This document shows, piece after piece, positions 61,670-61,888 of a DNA stretch of 61,888 nucleotides (its first letter is position 1; the number at the start of each line of letters is the position of its first letter). The position numbers and the translations under genes are program-made. The notes beneath the pieces are model-generated. The model did no database searches, was not told where the DNA came from, and saw only the letters and a list, made by a program, of their open reading frames with translations. The DNA is from Caldilineaceae bacterium. GTDB lineage: Bacteria; Chloroflexota; Anaerolineae; Caldilineales; Caldilineaceae. The stretch spans positions 9,518 to 71,405 of the forward strand of contig JAHDWH010000003.1 in the NCBI GenBank assembly GCA_023384455.1, given 5' to 3'.

Positions 61670-61888
61670 ATTGCATAAGGTGGCGCAGCCACGATTTGCG
61701 TGCGGAAACGTGAAGACGTGAAACGTGAGAGTATATGACGATACCTCACGTTTCACGTTTCAGATGGTTGACCGACCGACTAGCGCTTGTGCGTTAGTTC
61801 CTCGTTGGTACGGAGTAGGGTGGCGAGGCCACGATTTGCGTGGGGAAACGTGAAGACGTGAAACGTGAGATCAGGTGACGACACCTCA
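61670..61888. repeat. Composite repeat family B, copies 3 and 4
   Basis: Two tandem modules CATAAGGTGGCGCAGCCACG.. and TAGGGTGGCGAGGCCACG.., each followed by GGAAACGTGAAGACGTGAAA and separated by an inverted CTCACGTTTCACGTTTCAG and CGACTAGCGCTTGTGCGTTA. It runs to the window end and is the inverse of 47580-47715. Confidence 0.8.

Noticed and set aside
1..61888. rRNA or tRNA genes
   Set aside because: No tRNA cloverleaf or rRNA-like segments were noticed on either strand; short ones could still be missed by eye.

Overview
The window reads as chromosomal DNA of a high-GC, non-model bacterium, most likely a member of the Chloroflexota (Anaerolineae/Caldilineae type). This is inferred from the gene mix (tandem B12-binding radical SAM genes, large GT-C-like membrane proteins, STAND ATPases, many small toxin-antitoxin pairs, a selenocysteine formate dehydrogenase) and from intergenic spaces packed with palindromic repeats. 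No rRNA, tRNA, CRISPR array or complete insertion sequence was recognised.

Layout. 0-6.5 kb: a partial gene, a TRAP transporter (binding protein convergent with its two permeases), a RarD-type permease and methylthioadenosine phosphorylase. 6.6-7.6 kb: a tacAT toxin-antitoxin pair with a clear promoter and a 16-bp palindromic operator. 7.7-9.6 kb (minus strand): a radical SAM/SPASM protein followed by a small ORF with a strong ribosome binding site, a possible RiPP maturase/precursor pair. 9.8-19.7 kb (minus strand): a five-gene block of one caspase-family protease and four STAND-like P-loop ATPases, one with a C-terminal winged helix and one with a long TPR-like region. It looks like a conflict or regulated cell-death system, is visibly more AT-rich than its surroundings at the caspase end, and is bordered by a MITE-like element and a broken duplicate of an amidohydrolase gene. 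21.4-28.4 kb (minus strand): four radical SAM genes (three B12-binding type, one MoaA/SPASM-like) interleaved with PIN-domain and YgiT-type genes.

29-37.2 kb: a membrane zinc peptidase, an HtrA-type protease, a zinc-ribbon protein, then an exopolysaccharide set (two GT4 glycosyltransferases and a polyprenyl glycosylphosphotransferase) and a DMT permease. 37.4-41.3 kb: a RelE-type pair, then formate dehydrogenase. The iron-sulfur part and the catalytic part are separated by a hicB-like gene flanked by a ~97-bp duplication, and the catalytic gene contains an in-frame TGA followed by a textbook SECIS hairpin with a GGUCU loop (selenocysteine). 41.8-51.7 kb (minus strand): amidohydrolase, MFS permease, a PIN toxin pair, DEAD-box helicase, ArfB, a Cys-cluster protein, an orphan DNA methyltransferase and an unrecognised conserved protein. 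51.8-61.6 kb: three large polytopic proteins probably working on lipid-linked sugars, a methyltransferase carrying a 1-nt frameshift, a small unknown protein and an enolase-superfamily enzyme.

At least five families of short dispersed repeats recur between genes: a 34-bp palindrome with compensatory changes (A), a composite CGTGAAACGTGAG module (B), a ~101-bp MITE-like element (C), a ~103-134-bp element nested in C in either orientation (D), and GTAGGT...ACCTAC double hairpins (E). They often act as putative terminators and in two places overlap coding ends. All functions are from reading translated sequence by eye; no database search was run.
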